DNA from: Sphaerotilus sp.
GTDB lineage: Bacteria; Pseudomonadota; Gammaproteobacteria; Burkholderiales; Burkholderiaceae_C
Assembly (NCBI RefSeq): GCF_013299175.1
Contig: NZ_JAAFKF010000036.1
Location: forward strand, 1 to 36,084
Length of the DNA stretch: 36,084 bases
Direction: 5' to 3'
Both the position numbers and the translations under genes were made by a program. The first letter of the stretch is position 1. Every line of letters begins with the position of its first letter. The notes under the pieces were generated by a model. The model had not been told where the DNA came from. It worked only from the letters and a program-made list of their open reading frames with translations, and made no database searches. Positions 1-7,491 of the stretch are shown one piece after another.

Positions 1-1908
1 CGACTCGATGCTGTCGTCCACGAGCAGGTGGTGAACCTCCACCAGCCGCACGCGGTCGGTGCGGTGGACGCGGCTGAGCCGCTGCAGCAGCAGCGCGGGG
101 TTCCACGGACGGTCGAGGTGAACGATTGCCGTGGCCGCGTGGCGCAGACCGAGCTGACCGCCGCGCTCGTCGTCGCTGCACAGCAGCACGCGCAGCGCGG
201 GCGTCTGCTGGAACTCGCCCACCAGTGCCCGCCGGGCGTCGCCCACCAGTGCGGGGCCGAGGTGGCGGAAGTCGGTGCCGCGAGCCTGCAGCGCGGCCCC
301 CAGCCGCTCCAGCGCCTCGGGCCACTGGCTGAACACGACCACCTTGGTGTCGGCGGACTGCAGCGCCGTGTCGATGGCCAGCAGCGCGGCGTCCGACTTG
401 CCGTCCTGGCCACACTGGCGCAGCGTGTGCAGCGTCCGGACCAGTGCGCGCTGGTCGCGGCTGCCGATGAACTGGCTGCGCTGCCACCGTTGCACGCCGC
501 GCTGGAGCTGACCGAGCAGCGCGTCGTGCTGCGCTCGGGCTTCTGGCGCGAGTCCGACCCGCGCCGTCTGCTCGACCGTTTCCGGCAACTGGCGCAGCAC
601 CAGCGTGCGCGTGCGGCGCAGCATCCACGGCGCCAGCGCGTCGAGGTGCCCGCCCTGGAGTGCCGCCACGGCACCGAAATGGCCACCGTCGAGCCAGTCG
701 AGCATGGCCTGCCAGGCGTCCGGGCGGTCGTCCAGCGGCGCGCGGGCCAGCACGAGCGCCCACGGGCTGGCGAGCTGCTGCAGCGCCGCCAGGCGGGCGG
801 GCTGCGACCACGGCGAGGCGGCGGGGTCGTTCGGCTCGTCGATGAGGACCACGTCGGCGTCGAGCGTGCGCAGGCCCTCCAGCCCGAGCGCATCCGCCAG
901 GGTGGCGAGATCGGCGAACACGGGAGTGATCGGCGTGTCGGCACCGGCCCAGGCCTGCCACTGCGCTTGCCAGTGCGCCAGCCGCTCGGGCGGACACAGC
1001 ACCAGCGCCCGCTCCACCCCGAAACTCTTGCCCATCAGGCACAGCGCGGCGATGGCCTGCACCGTCTTGCCCAGGCCCGCGTCATCGGCCAGCAGGCTGC
1101 GGCCGGCGCAGGCGGCGTAGAGCGCGGCTTCGGCCTGGTAGGGGCGCAGCGGTTGCCGGACCAGCGCAGCCAGCCCAGGGCTGAGCGGGCCGAGCGGGTG
1201 CTGGCACTCCAGGTGCTCGACGCGGGCGCGCATGTCGCGGGCCTCGGCCAGCCAGTCCCACACCGCTGCCTCGACCTGCAGCGGGTGGCGGCACTCGCGG
1301 GCCAGCCGCACCAGCTCCGTCAGGGCCAGGTCGTTGACCAGCGGGGCGGCGTCGGTGGGGTGGCCCAGGGCGTGTGCGGCGGTCTCCAGCGCGGCGGGAC
1401 ACGCGCGACCGGGCGTCCACTGCAACTGGTGGCGCACCCCCCGCAGCAGCGCCACGGTGCTGTGCAGCGGGCGCAGGTCTGGCGGTGGCAGCGGCGGTGC
1501 TTCGACCACGGGTTCGGCTGCGGGTTCAGGCTCGGGTTCGGGTTCGGGCAGTGGCACAGGGGCTGGCTCCTCCACCGGTGCCGGCATGGGAAGAGGTTCG
1601 GCTGGCGCTGCTTTCTTGCGTGCCGGTGCGCGTCGGCTGGGCTTCTTGGCGGGGACGGCCGCGGTGTCAACCTCGGTGTCGGCCAGCACGGTCACTTCCG
1701 GCACCTCCGGGACCACTTCGGCGGGTTTGGGCTTGCGGGGTGCCCGTTTGCGTGCCGGTGCGGTGGCCGCGGGGACCGTGGGTGCAGGCTCGGCGACCAC
1801 GTCTGGCGGCACCACCACCGCGGCTTCGACGAGATCGGGCGCCACCGGGCGGGCAGCCGCACGCGTGCGGGCAGAAGGGGTCTTGCGGGGAGAGGAAGTA
1901 GACGCCAT
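1..1908 (-). CDS. SNF2-family DEAD/DEAH-type helicase (3' end beyond window)
   Basis: Translating the minus strand from the ATG at 1908-1906 gives 636 uninterrupted codons running off the left edge, so the C-terminus is missing. Residues 1 to about 160 are low-complexity Ala/Pro/Lys/Glu with basic patches (RKRAPRKPKP, RKKAAP), like a DNA-binding tail. The SNF2 motifs follow in order: motif I ADDAGLGKT (GLGKT at 278-282), motif II VLIDEPND (D357-E358), LRRTRT (430-435), motif IV KVVVFSQW (522-529), motif V-like HLDRPWNP (597-604) and motif VI QRLSRVHR (609-616), whose arginines are kept. The family normally has DEAH, DEAQ or DEGQ in motif II; here it is DEPN. Known family role: ATP-driven translocation on double-stranded DNA or remodelling of DNA-protein complexes; the specific role is unknown. 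A long open frame on the opposite strand is a shadow caused by GC-rich codon bias. Confidence 0.9.
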   Translation of the reverse strand, partial: MASTSSPRKTPSARTRAAARPVAPDLVEAAVVVPPDVVAEPAPTVPAATAPARKRAPRKPKPAEVVPEVPEVTVLADTEVDTAAVPAKKPSRRAPARKKAAPAEPLPMPAPVEEPAPVPLPEPEPEPEPAAEPVVEAPPLPPPDLRPLHSTVALLRGVRHQLQWTPGRACPAALETAAHALGHPTDAAPLVNDLALTELVRLARECRHPLQVEAAVWDWLAEARDMRARVEHLECQHPLGPLSPGLAALVRQPLRPYQAEAALYAACAGRSLLADDAGLGKTVQAIAALCLMGKSFGVERALVLCPPERLAHWQAQWQAWAGADTPITPVFADLATLADALGLEGLRTLDADVVLIDEPNDPAASPWSQPARLAALQQLASPWALVLARAPLDDRPDAWQAMLDWLDGGHFGAVAALQGGHLDALAPWMLRRTRTLVLRQLPETVEQTARVGLAPEARAQHDALLGQLQRGVQRWQRSQFIGSRDQRALVRTLHTLRQCGQDGKSDAALLAIDTALQSADTKVVVFSQWPEALERLGAALQARGTDFRHLGPALVGDARRALVGEFQQTPALRVLLCSDDERGGQLGLRHAATAIVHLDRPWNPALLLQRLSRVHRTDRVRLVEVHHLLVDDSIES

Positions 1909-2034
1909 GGGAAAGGGTCGTGCAGACCGTGATGCGAAGTCCTGGAAATTGCCGGGACTGTAGCCGGTATGGCGCGCCTGCCGGTGCTGCGGTGGCGGGG
2001 CGGGGTCGGTCGGGCGTCTAAGATGCGCCGCATC

Positions 2035-3291
2035 ATGAAAACTGTCCTCAAGCTGCTGCTGCTCGCCGTGGCGGCCCTTGCGCTGTCGGCCGTTCTGGTC
2101 GTCTGGCTGGCGCTGAATGACCGTCCGCTGGTTGATCGCGACTCGGCCATGACCGCCACCGACGTGGCCCGCGTGCGGGATCTGGTCAGCGCCGCCGATC
2201 CACGCAAGCACCCGCAGGAAGGCGAGGTGATCCGGACCTTCCATGCCGACGGCCACGACCTGGACCTGGTCCTCCACGACGCCAGCCGGCGCTTGCTGCA
2301 TGGCGCCGGCCGCGTGGTGCTGGCCGACCAGTCCGCGCGGGTGCAGTTGAGCGTGCAATGGCCGCGCAGTCCCTTTGGCCACTGGCTGAACGTCGAGGCG
2401 CAAGTCCGCCAGACCGCCGGCTGGCCCGAACTGGAGCGGCTGCAGATCGGCCGCGTGCCGGTGCCGGCGGGGTTGGCGCGCTGGCTGCTGGTGCAGGTGG
2501 CGGCCCACTACGGCGCCACCGAGCAGGTGCAGACGGTGATGGGCATGGTGCAGCGGGTGACGCTGCAGCCGGCCGAGATCGTGCTGGACTACGTCTGGCG
2601 CCCGGAGGGGCTGCGCACCGTGATGCTGCCGCCGGGGGACCAGCAGCGGCTGCGGGCCTATGTCGATCGGCTCGTGCCGCTGGTGCGCAAGGCGCAGGAC
2701 ACGGTGCCGCTGGCTGCGCTGTTGCCACCGATGTTCGAGCTGGCGCGGCAACGCACCGACGCTGCCGGCAGCACCGACGAAGTCGCCGCCCAGGAAAACC
2801 GCGCCGCCCTGATCGCGCTGGCGCTCTACGCGACCGGCCAAAGCCCGTCGCGCTTCGTGCAGGACGCCAAGCAGTGGGCGCACCCGGTGCCGCACCCCGT
2901 GCTGCTGCGCGGACGGGAGGACTTTTCGATGCATTTCCTCATCTCGGCGGTGCTGGCGGCCGAAGGCGGCGGGCGGCTGGCCGACGCGATCGGGCTGTAC
3001 AAGGAAATCTCCGACTCGCGCGGCGGCAGCGGCTTCAGCTTCAACGACATCGCCGCCGACCGTGCTGGCACCCGCTTCGGCCAGATCGCCACCCACAGCG
3101 CCAGGCACCTGCAGGCCGAGCTGGCCAAGGGCGTGACCGACGAGGATTTCATGCCCGGCGTGGCCGACTTGCCCGAGTTCCTGAGCGAGGCCGAATTCAA
3201 GGCCACCTATGGCGAGATCGGCGCACCGGCCTACGAGCGCATGAAGGCCGAGATCGAGCGCCGTGTCGCGTCCCGGCCGCTGTTGCGCTGA
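2035..3291 (+). CDS. membrane-anchored hypothetical protein
   Basis: 418 aa. I do not recognise the family. The N-terminus has a short basic start (MKTVLK) followed by one hydrophobic segment, about residues 5-27 (LLLLAVAALALSAVLVVWLAL), so it is probably a signal anchor with the rest in the periplasm. The body is mixed alpha/beta with no Cys pattern or enzyme motif I can name. The C-terminal third (EDFSMHFLISAVLAAEGGG, then GGSGFSFNDIAADRAGTRFG) looks like a conserved, possibly protease-like or scaffold region, but that is only an impression. An in-frame ATG at 2023 would add four residues (MRRI). I chose 2035 because a possible -10 (TAAGAT, 2019-2024) overlaps the earlier ATG. It ends 3 bases before the kinase gene, so the two are probably co-transcribed. 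Confidence 0.8.
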   Translation: MKTVLKLLLLAVAALALSAVLVVWLALNDRPLVDRDSAMTATDVARVRDLVSAADPRKHPQEGEVIRTFHADGHDLDLVLHDASRRLLHGAGRVVLADQSARVQLSVQWPRSPFGHWLNVEAQVRQTAGWPELERLQIGRVPVPAGLARWLLVQVAAHYGATEQVQTVMGMVQRVTLQPAEIVLDYVWRPEGLRTVMLPPGDQQRLRAYVDRLVPLVRKAQDTVPLAALLPPMFELARQRTDAAGSTDEVAAQENRAALIALALYATGQSPSRFVQDAKQWAHPVPHPVLLRGREDFSMHFLISAVLAAEGGGRLADAIGLYKEISDSRGGSGFSFNDIAADRAGTRFGQIATHSARHLQAELAKGVTDEDFMPGVADLPEFLSEAEFKATYGEIGAPAYERMKAEIERRVASRPLLR

Positions 3292-3294
3292 GCC

Positions 3295-4611
3295 ATGCAC
3301 GACCTGAACGCCCTGCGCCGTGGCGACCTCGCGGGCGCGCGCCGCCTCGACCTCGCTTGCGGACTCACTGAGCTGCCCCGCGAAGTCTTCGAGCTGGCCG
3401 ACACGCTCGAAGTCCTGAACCTCTCGGGCAACCAGTTGTCCACATTGCCCGACGACCTGCCGCGGCTGCACCGGCTGCGCGTGGTCTTCTGTTCGGACAA
3501 TGCCTTCACGACGCTCCCAGGGGTGTTAGGAAGCTGTGGACAACTGGAGATGGCGGGCTTCAAGGCGAACCGGATTGCCCATGTTCCGGCCGAGTCGCTG
3601 CCCCCGCGGCTGCGCTGGCTGATCCTCACCGACAACGCGGTCGAGACCCTGCCGGACAGCCTCGGTGCGTGCCCGCGGCTGGAGAAACTGATGCTCGCCG
3701 GCAACCGCCTGGCGCACCTGCCGGACCTGTCTGCCTGTGGACAACTTGCCCTGCTGCGGCTGGCGGCGAACCAGTTGCAGACGCTGCCGGACTGGCTGTT
3801 GTCGCTGCCCAGACTGGCGTGGCTGGCGGTGGGCGGGAACCCGGTTTTCCACAGGCTGGCTGCGCGCGGAAATCGCTCCCGCATTCCACAGATTCCCTGG
3901 GAACATCTGCGTCTGAACAGCGTTCTCGGTGAAGGTGCATCCGGGGTTATCCACAAGGCGGATTGGCACCGCGATGGGCAGTTACCCACAGCCGTGGCGG
4001 TGAAGTTGTTCAAGGGTGCCATGACCAGCGATGGCCTGCCGGACAGCGAGATGGCGGCCACCCTGGCTGCAGCGGGACACCCAGGGCTGGTGGGTGTGGA
4101 AGGTGTTATCCACAGCCCGACCCGCAGCGCCACACCCGGCCTGGTGCTGCCGCTGCTCGACCCCTCGTTCCAGCCGCTGGCGGGGCCACCGAGCTTCGCA
4201 TCGTGCAGCCGGGATGTCTATCCGGACGGCTTTTCCATGCCTGTGGACAAGCTGTTGATCATTGTCCGGTCAGTGGCGGATGCAGTGGCGCATCTGCACG
4301 CCCGCGGCCTGGTGCATGGCGACCTCTACGGCCACAACCTCCTGTGGAATGGCGTGGACCGTGTCTTGCTCAGCGACTTCGGCGCAGCGTCGTTCTTCGA
4401 CCCGGAGGACCGCAGCACGGCCGAGGCGTTGCAGCGGCTGGAGGTACGCGCCTTCGGGTGTCTGCTGGAAGAGTTGCTGGAGGCTGTGGATAACTTGACC
4501 GATCCCCGCTGCACATTGCTCGCTGGCGTGCGCGATGCCTGCCTGCAACCGCAGGTGGCGGACCGTCCGCTGTTCTCAGACCTCGTCGCCGCGCTCGCCA
4601 CTGTCGGCTGA
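3295..4611 (+). CDS. leucine-rich-repeat protein kinase
   Basis: 438 aa, apparently cytoplasmic (no signal peptide or TM). Residues about 15-185 form six to seven leucine-rich repeats of about 23 residues (LEVLNLSGNQLSTLP, LEKLMLAGNRLAHLP, LALLRLAANQLQTLP). Residues about 205-435 are a Hanks-type kinase domain: glycine loop GEGASG (212-217), VAVK with Lys237, catalytic loop HGDLYGHN (341-348) with Asp343 and Asn348, and DFG at 361-363. The loop has HGD rather than HRD, as in many bacterial and RIO/ABC1-like kinases, and I see no APE motif after DFG. Catalytic residues are intact, so an active kinase is likely; the target is unknown and the LRR would be the partner-binding part. Its coding sequence contains nine DnaA-box-like 9-mers in all three frames. 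Its last 36 bases overlap the convergent DTW gene. Confidence 0.92.
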   Translation: MHDLNALRRGDLAGARRLDLACGLTELPREVFELADTLEVLNLSGNQLSTLPDDLPRLHRLRVVFCSDNAFTTLPGVLGSCGQLEMAGFKANRIAHVPAESLPPRLRWLILTDNAVETLPDSLGACPRLEKLMLAGNRLAHLPDLSACGQLALLRLAANQLQTLPDWLLSLPRLAWLAVGGNPVFHRLAARGNRSRIPQIPWEHLRLNSVLGEGASGVIHKADWHRDGQLPTAVAVKLFKGAMTSDGLPDSEMAATLAAAGHPGLVGVEGVIHSPTRSATPGLVLPLLDPSFQPLAGPPSFASCSRDVYPDGFSMPVDKLLIIVRSVADAVAHLHARGLVHGDLYGHNLLWNGVDRVLLSDFGAASFFDPEDRSTAEALQRLEVRAFGCLLEELLEAVDNLTDPRCTLLAGVRDACLQPQVADRPLFSDLVAALATVG

Positions 4612-6057
4612 CGCGGCCTCTGCGGTCTCGGCCGTGGCCGCGAGGTGGCCGATGAACGCGCTGAACGCGGTCAGCAGCGGGGCGTAGCGGGCAGGGGCCT
4701 GTTCAAGCTGCGCCAGCGCGAGGCAGGTGGCTTCGAGTGTGGACAACTGGTCCGGGCGGTGCGCCTTGCGGATCGTGTATTGCGATGGCGGCGGCGCCAC
4801 CAGCGCGAGCCGCGGCAGGCGCTGCAGGGCCGGGTTCAGGTGCAGCAGCTTGCGGCTCTTGCGCCAGGTGCCATCGAGCACGACCAGTCGCAGCCGCTCT
4901 CCCGTGGTGGGGATGTTGCGTATCGGCAGGTTATCCACAGCCTGATCGTCTCCCGCTTCATCCGGATACAGCAGCACGCAGGTCCGGCCACCCGCGTGCA
5001 GCAGCGTTTCCAGCGCGGTGGCGTCAAACTGCTCGCCTGTGGATAACTGGCTGTTTCCCAGACTCCGCTGCAGCAGCACCGCACTGCCCTTGGCCTGCCC
5101 GACTTCGAGCGGATGCTGCAGGATCAGCACGTCGACCCTGTTATCCACAGGCGTGACCCAGCGGCACAGGCAGGTGCGCAGCGGGCGCGCGCACTGTGGA
5201 CAAGTCGGGCGGCGGGGGTGTTCCATGGCGGACAGCAGGCGAAGGCGGATTGCGCGAAGATGTCCACATGATCGCCGTTTCCGTCCTCGACCTCGCCCCC
5301 ATCGCCCAAGGCAGTGATGCCGCGACCGCGCTGCGCCACGCCCTCGACCTGGCGCAGCACGCCGAACGCTGGGGCTACCGCCGCTACTGGCTGGCCGAGC
5401 ACCACAACATGGCGGGGCTGGCCTGCTCTGCCACCGCCGTGCTGGTCGGCCACATCGCGGGGGGCACTTCGACGATCCGTGTCGGCTCCGGCGGGGTCAT
5501 GCTGCCGAACCACGCGCCGCTGGTCGTGGCCGAACAGTTCGGGACGCTCGCCACGCTCTACCCTGGCCGCATCGACCTGGGCCTCGGCCGCGCCCCCGGC
5601 ACCGACCAGGCCACGGCGCGGGCGATGCGCCGCCACCTGCACAGCAGCGACGAGGACAGTTTTCCACAGGACGTGGTGGAGCTGCAGCGTTACCTCGGCG
5701 AGCCGGACGCGGGGCAAACCGTGCAGGCCATCCCCGGCACGGGTACGCACGTCCCGATCTGGTTGCTCGGATCGTCGCTCTACGGTGCGCAACTGGCCGC
5801 CTATCTGGGCCGACCGTTCGCCTTTGCCTCGCATTTCGCGCCGGACATGCTGATGCAGGCGCTCGATGTCTACCGCAGCACCTACCGGCCGTCAGCGAGT
5901 TATCCACAGCCTTACGCGATGGTTGGCACCAACGTGATCGCGGCCGATACCGATGCGGACGCGCAAAAGTTATTCACATCGCTGCAGCAACGCTTCCTCG
6001 GCATGGTGCGCGGCCAGCGCGGGCCGTTGCCGCCACCTGTGGATAACATGGACGCGC
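3436..6057. repeat. Cluster of 18 DnaA-box-like 9-mers embedded in coding DNA
   Basis: Perfect TTATCCACA: 3947, 4106, 4931, 5141 and 5900 on plus; 4485, 5038 and 6049 as TGTGGATAA. Other matches to TTWTNCACA: TTTTCCACA at 3845 and 5661, TTATTCACA at 5970. One-mismatch copies: TTGTCCACA at 3436 (plus) and as TGTGGACAA at 3535, 3736, 4242, 4738 and 5195; TTACCCACA at 3982. Coordinates are the first base of each 9-mer. Most perfect copies continue with G then S-C. They lie in the LRR kinase, DTW and LLM oxidoreductase genes. In the kinase they are read as L-S-T, C-G-Q, V-I-H, V-F-H, L-P-T, V-D-K and V-D-N, so all three frames are used and protein selection does not explain the shared DNA word. 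Outside the cluster I found only one strict copy (TTTTCCACA, minus, 28173-28181). The sites are seen directly; a DnaA-binding role is inference. Confidence 0.85.
4576..5226 (-). CDS. DTW-domain tRNA-uridine aminocarboxypropyltransferase-like protein
   Basis: 216 aa. The N-terminus carries a CxxC...CxC cluster (Cys9, Cys12, Cys19, Cys21), typical of the DTW family and probably metal-binding. The family motif appears as [12 protein letters not shown] with Asp118, Thr120 and Trp121; the [11 protein letters not shown] stretch downstream is also characteristic. Known role of the family (E. coli TapT/YfiP type): transfer of the 3-amino-3-carboxypropyl group of SAM to a uridine in the variable loop of tRNA, giving acp3U. 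It overlaps the 3' end of the LRR kinase gene tail to tail by 36 bases and starts 41 bases from the divergent LLM oxidoreductase. Five of the DnaA-box-like words are inside it, one covering the codons of the first Cys pair (T-C-P-Q-C). The gene symbol is withheld because distinguishing TapT from the other DTW paralogue needs a database comparison. Confidence 0.9.
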   Translation of the reverse strand: MEHPRRPTCPQCARPLRTCLCRWVTPVDNRVDVLILQHPLEVGQAKGSAVLLQRSLGNSQLSTGEQFDATALETLLHAGGRTCVLLYPDEAGDDQAVDNLPIRNIPTTGERLRLVVLDGTWRKSRKLLHLNPALQRLPRLALVAPPPSQYTIRKAHRPDQLSTLEATCLALAQLEQAPARYAPLLTAFSAFIGHLAATAETAEAASADSGERGDEV

Positions 6058-6278
6058 TGTGGAGTCCGGTCGAGCGGCGGCAGGTCGAGCGGATGCTGGC
6101 GGTGGCGGTGGTCGGCTCGCCAGCGACGGTGACGGACGGTCTGCGGGCCTTGGTCGAACGCACCGGTGCGGACGAACTCATCATCGCCGGGGCCACGCAC
6201 GACCACGCGGCGCGGCTGCGCTCCTACGAACTGATCGCGCAGTGCGCCGCCGACGTGGTGCCCGCGGTCAGACCTTGA
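5268..6278 (+). CDS. LLM-class flavin-dependent oxidoreductase (MsnO8/YhbW type)
   Basis: 336 aa, the usual length for bacterial luciferase-like monooxygenases. Family features: N-terminal [19 protein letters not shown], then [25 protein letters not shown], where the WLAEHHN segment is diagnostic of the YhbW/MsnO8 branch, then [22 protein letters not shown] and [17 protein letters not shown]. The expected role is an FMN/F420-type TIM-barrel oxidoreductase; the substrate is unknown. I chose the ATG at 5268 because the family signature begins immediately after it; an upstream extension in frame has no family-like sequence. The ribosome binding site is weak. Four DnaA-box-like sites lie within the gene (5661, 5900, 5970, 6049). 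Its 3' end overlaps the convergent DUF4406 gene by 11 bases. Confidence 0.93.
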   Translation: MIAVSVLDLAPIAQGSDAATALRHALDLAQHAERWGYRRYWLAEHHNMAGLACSATAVLVGHIAGGTSTIRVGSGGVMLPNHAPLVVAEQFGTLATLYPGRIDLGLGRAPGTDQATARAMRRHLHSSDEDSFPQDVVELQRYLGEPDAGQTVQAIPGTGTHVPIWLLGSSLYGAQLAAYLGRPFAFASHFAPDMLMQALDVYRSTYRPSASYPQPYAMVGTNVIAADTDADAQKLFTSLQQRFLGMVRGQRGPLPPPVDNMDALWSPVERRQVERMLAVAVVGSPATVTDGLRALVERTGADELIIAGATHDHAARLRSYELIAQCAADVVPAVRP

Positions 6279-6654
6279 GCGGCACGTCCTCGATGCGCTC
6301 GTAGACCGGCAGGCCGCGCGCACGGGCGCGGGCCACGTCCTGGTCCGCCCCACGCGATGCGCCGGGAATCCGCAGCACCGCATCGCAGCGCGACAGCAGC
6401 CGCTCGGCCACCGGGTATTGGTACTGGTGGAACACCGCGTCGCCGTGTTCCTGTCCACCTGCTGCGTGGATGATCGGCAGTGCGACCCACTCGCCGATCA
6501 TCGCCAGGTGCCCGCGCGCGTAGAGGGGCAGCGCCGTGGCTTCCATTCGGGCCATGTTCGCGGCGATGCGCTGCGGGTCGCCGTCGGTGCCGGAGAGGTA
6601 GGGGCCGGCGATCAGGATCAGCAGCGTGCGGTCGGTGGTCGGGGTGTCTGACAT
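6268..6654 (-). CDS. DUF4406-type small protein (nucleoside deoxyribosyltransferase-like fold)
   Basis: 128 aa. The protein starts [20 protein letters not shown]; the L-I-A-G-P-Y start of a Rossmann-like strand and the later [30 protein letters not shown] segment match DUF4406, related to nucleoside 2-deoxyribosyltransferases and the DprA/LOG superfamily. A general prediction is nucleotide or sugar-phosphate binding or hydrolysis; the substrate is unknown. The start is the first ATG after an AT-rich non-coding stretch; upstream in frame there is no other ATG close by. It is divergent from a DeoR-type regulator with three phased TCGTGCA repeats between, the first touching its own start codon, so it is a likely target of that regulator. 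Confidence 0.85.
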   Translation of the reverse strand: MSDTPTTDRTLLILIAGPYLSGTDGDPQRIAANMARMEATALPLYARGHLAMIGEWVALPIIHAAGGQEHGDAVFHQYQYPVAERLLSRCDAVLRIPGASRGADQDVARARARGLPVYERIEDVPLKV

Positions 6655-6690
6655 CGTGCAGCCTCGTGCATAAATGTTGATGTTCGTGCA
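6654..6690. promoter_or_regulatory. Three helically phased TCGTGCA direct repeats (probable DeoR-family operator)
   Basis: TCGTGCA occurs at 6654-6660, 6664-6670 and 6684-6690, that is with start-to-start distances of exactly 10 and 20 bases, in the 57-base gap between the divergent DUF4406 and DeoR genes. DeoR-family repressors are known to bind tandem direct repeats on one DNA face. The layout suggests autoregulation plus control of the DUF4406 gene. A possible -10 for the regulator (TATGAT, 6697-6702) lies just downstream, but I see no well-spaced -35. Confidence 0.55.
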
Positions 6691-6711
6691 ATCTACTATG
6701 ATCCTTGCCCC

Positions 6712-7488
6712 ATGTCCACGACCCTCCTCACCCGCCAGCGCCAGCAACTCATCCTCCAGCGCCTCGCCCGCGACGGCCAGGTCATCGCCAAGGCGCTGAG
6801 CGAAGAACTGCAGATTTCCGAGGACACCATCCGCCGCGACCTGCGCGAACTCGCACGCGAGGGGCGGCTGCAGCGGGTGCATGGCGGAGCGTTGCCGGCG
6901 TCGGCGGCGATCGGCGACATGGCGGTGCGCCGGCAGGTGGCGCCGGATGCGAAACAGGCGCTGGCGCGGCGGGCGGCGGCGCTGATCCAGCCGGGGCAGG
7001 TGGTCTTGCTCGACGGCGGCACGACCACGACGGCGCTGGCCCGTGCCCTCCTGCCCGAGCTGCGCGCCACGGTCGTCACGCACAGCCCGACCATCGCGGT
7101 CGAACTCGGCGAGCGCGGCGACCATCCGCACATCGAGGTGATCCTGCTCGGCGGCCGGCTGTTCAAGCACTCGATGGTCACGGTCGGCGCGACCACGATC
7201 GAGGCCGTGCGCCACCTCCGCGCCGACCTCTACTTCATGGGCGTCACCGGCATCCACGCCGAGGCGGGGCTGAGCACGGGGGATTTCGAGGAGGCGGCGA
7301 TCAAGCGCGCCTTGCACGAACGTGCAGCCGAGACCGTGGTGATGGCGTCGCCGGAGAAGCTCGGGGCCGCGTCGGCGTACGTCATCGCGCCAGCGGCGGA
7401 GGTGGCGACGCTGGTGGTCGCCGCCGACACGCCGGAGGGGGTGTTGGCGCCTTTGCGGGCGCTGGGGATGGATGTGCTGTTGGCGTGA
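6712..7488 (+). CDS. DeoR/GlpR-family transcriptional regulator
   Basis: 258 aa, the normal length. The N-terminal winged helix is clear (RQRQQLILQRLARDGQVIA, then LSEELQISEDTIRRDLRELAREG and LQRVHGGAL, about residues 6-60), where ISEDTIRRDL is the family recognition helix. The C-terminal DeoR sensor domain has the LDGGTTTTALARAL phosphate-sugar-binding loop, then ILLGGRLFKHSMVTVGA and LYFMGVTGIHAEAGLST. The known family role is repression of sugar or nucleoside catabolic genes, released by a phosphorylated sugar. Its likely targets here are itself and the divergent DUF4406 gene. The start follows the AT-rich promoter region directly. Confidence 0.93.
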   Translation: MSTTLLTRQRQQLILQRLARDGQVIAKALSEELQISEDTIRRDLRELAREGRLQRVHGGALPASAAIGDMAVRRQVAPDAKQALARRAAALIQPGQVVLLDGGTTTTALARALLPELRATVVTHSPTIAVELGERGDHPHIEVILLGGRLFKHSMVTVGATTIEAVRHLRADLYFMGVTGIHAEAGLSTGDFEEAAIKRALHERAAETVVMASPEKLGAASAYVIAPAAEVATLVVAADTPEGVLAPLRALGMDVLLA

Positions 7489-7491
7489 GGG

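Noticed and set aside
28..1932. Very long open frame on the plus strand opposite the helicase
   Set aside because: It has no recognisable protein features and the minus strand carries all SNF2 motifs in order; the open frame follows from GC-rich third positions.
5260..5268. ATGTCCACA next to the LLM oxidoreductase start
   Set aside because: Two mismatches from the DnaA consensus; not counted.
3436..6057. The box cluster as a replication origin
   Set aside because: No AT-rich unwinding stretch, no dnaA/dnaN/gyrB or parA/rep genes, and the sites are spread through intact genes.
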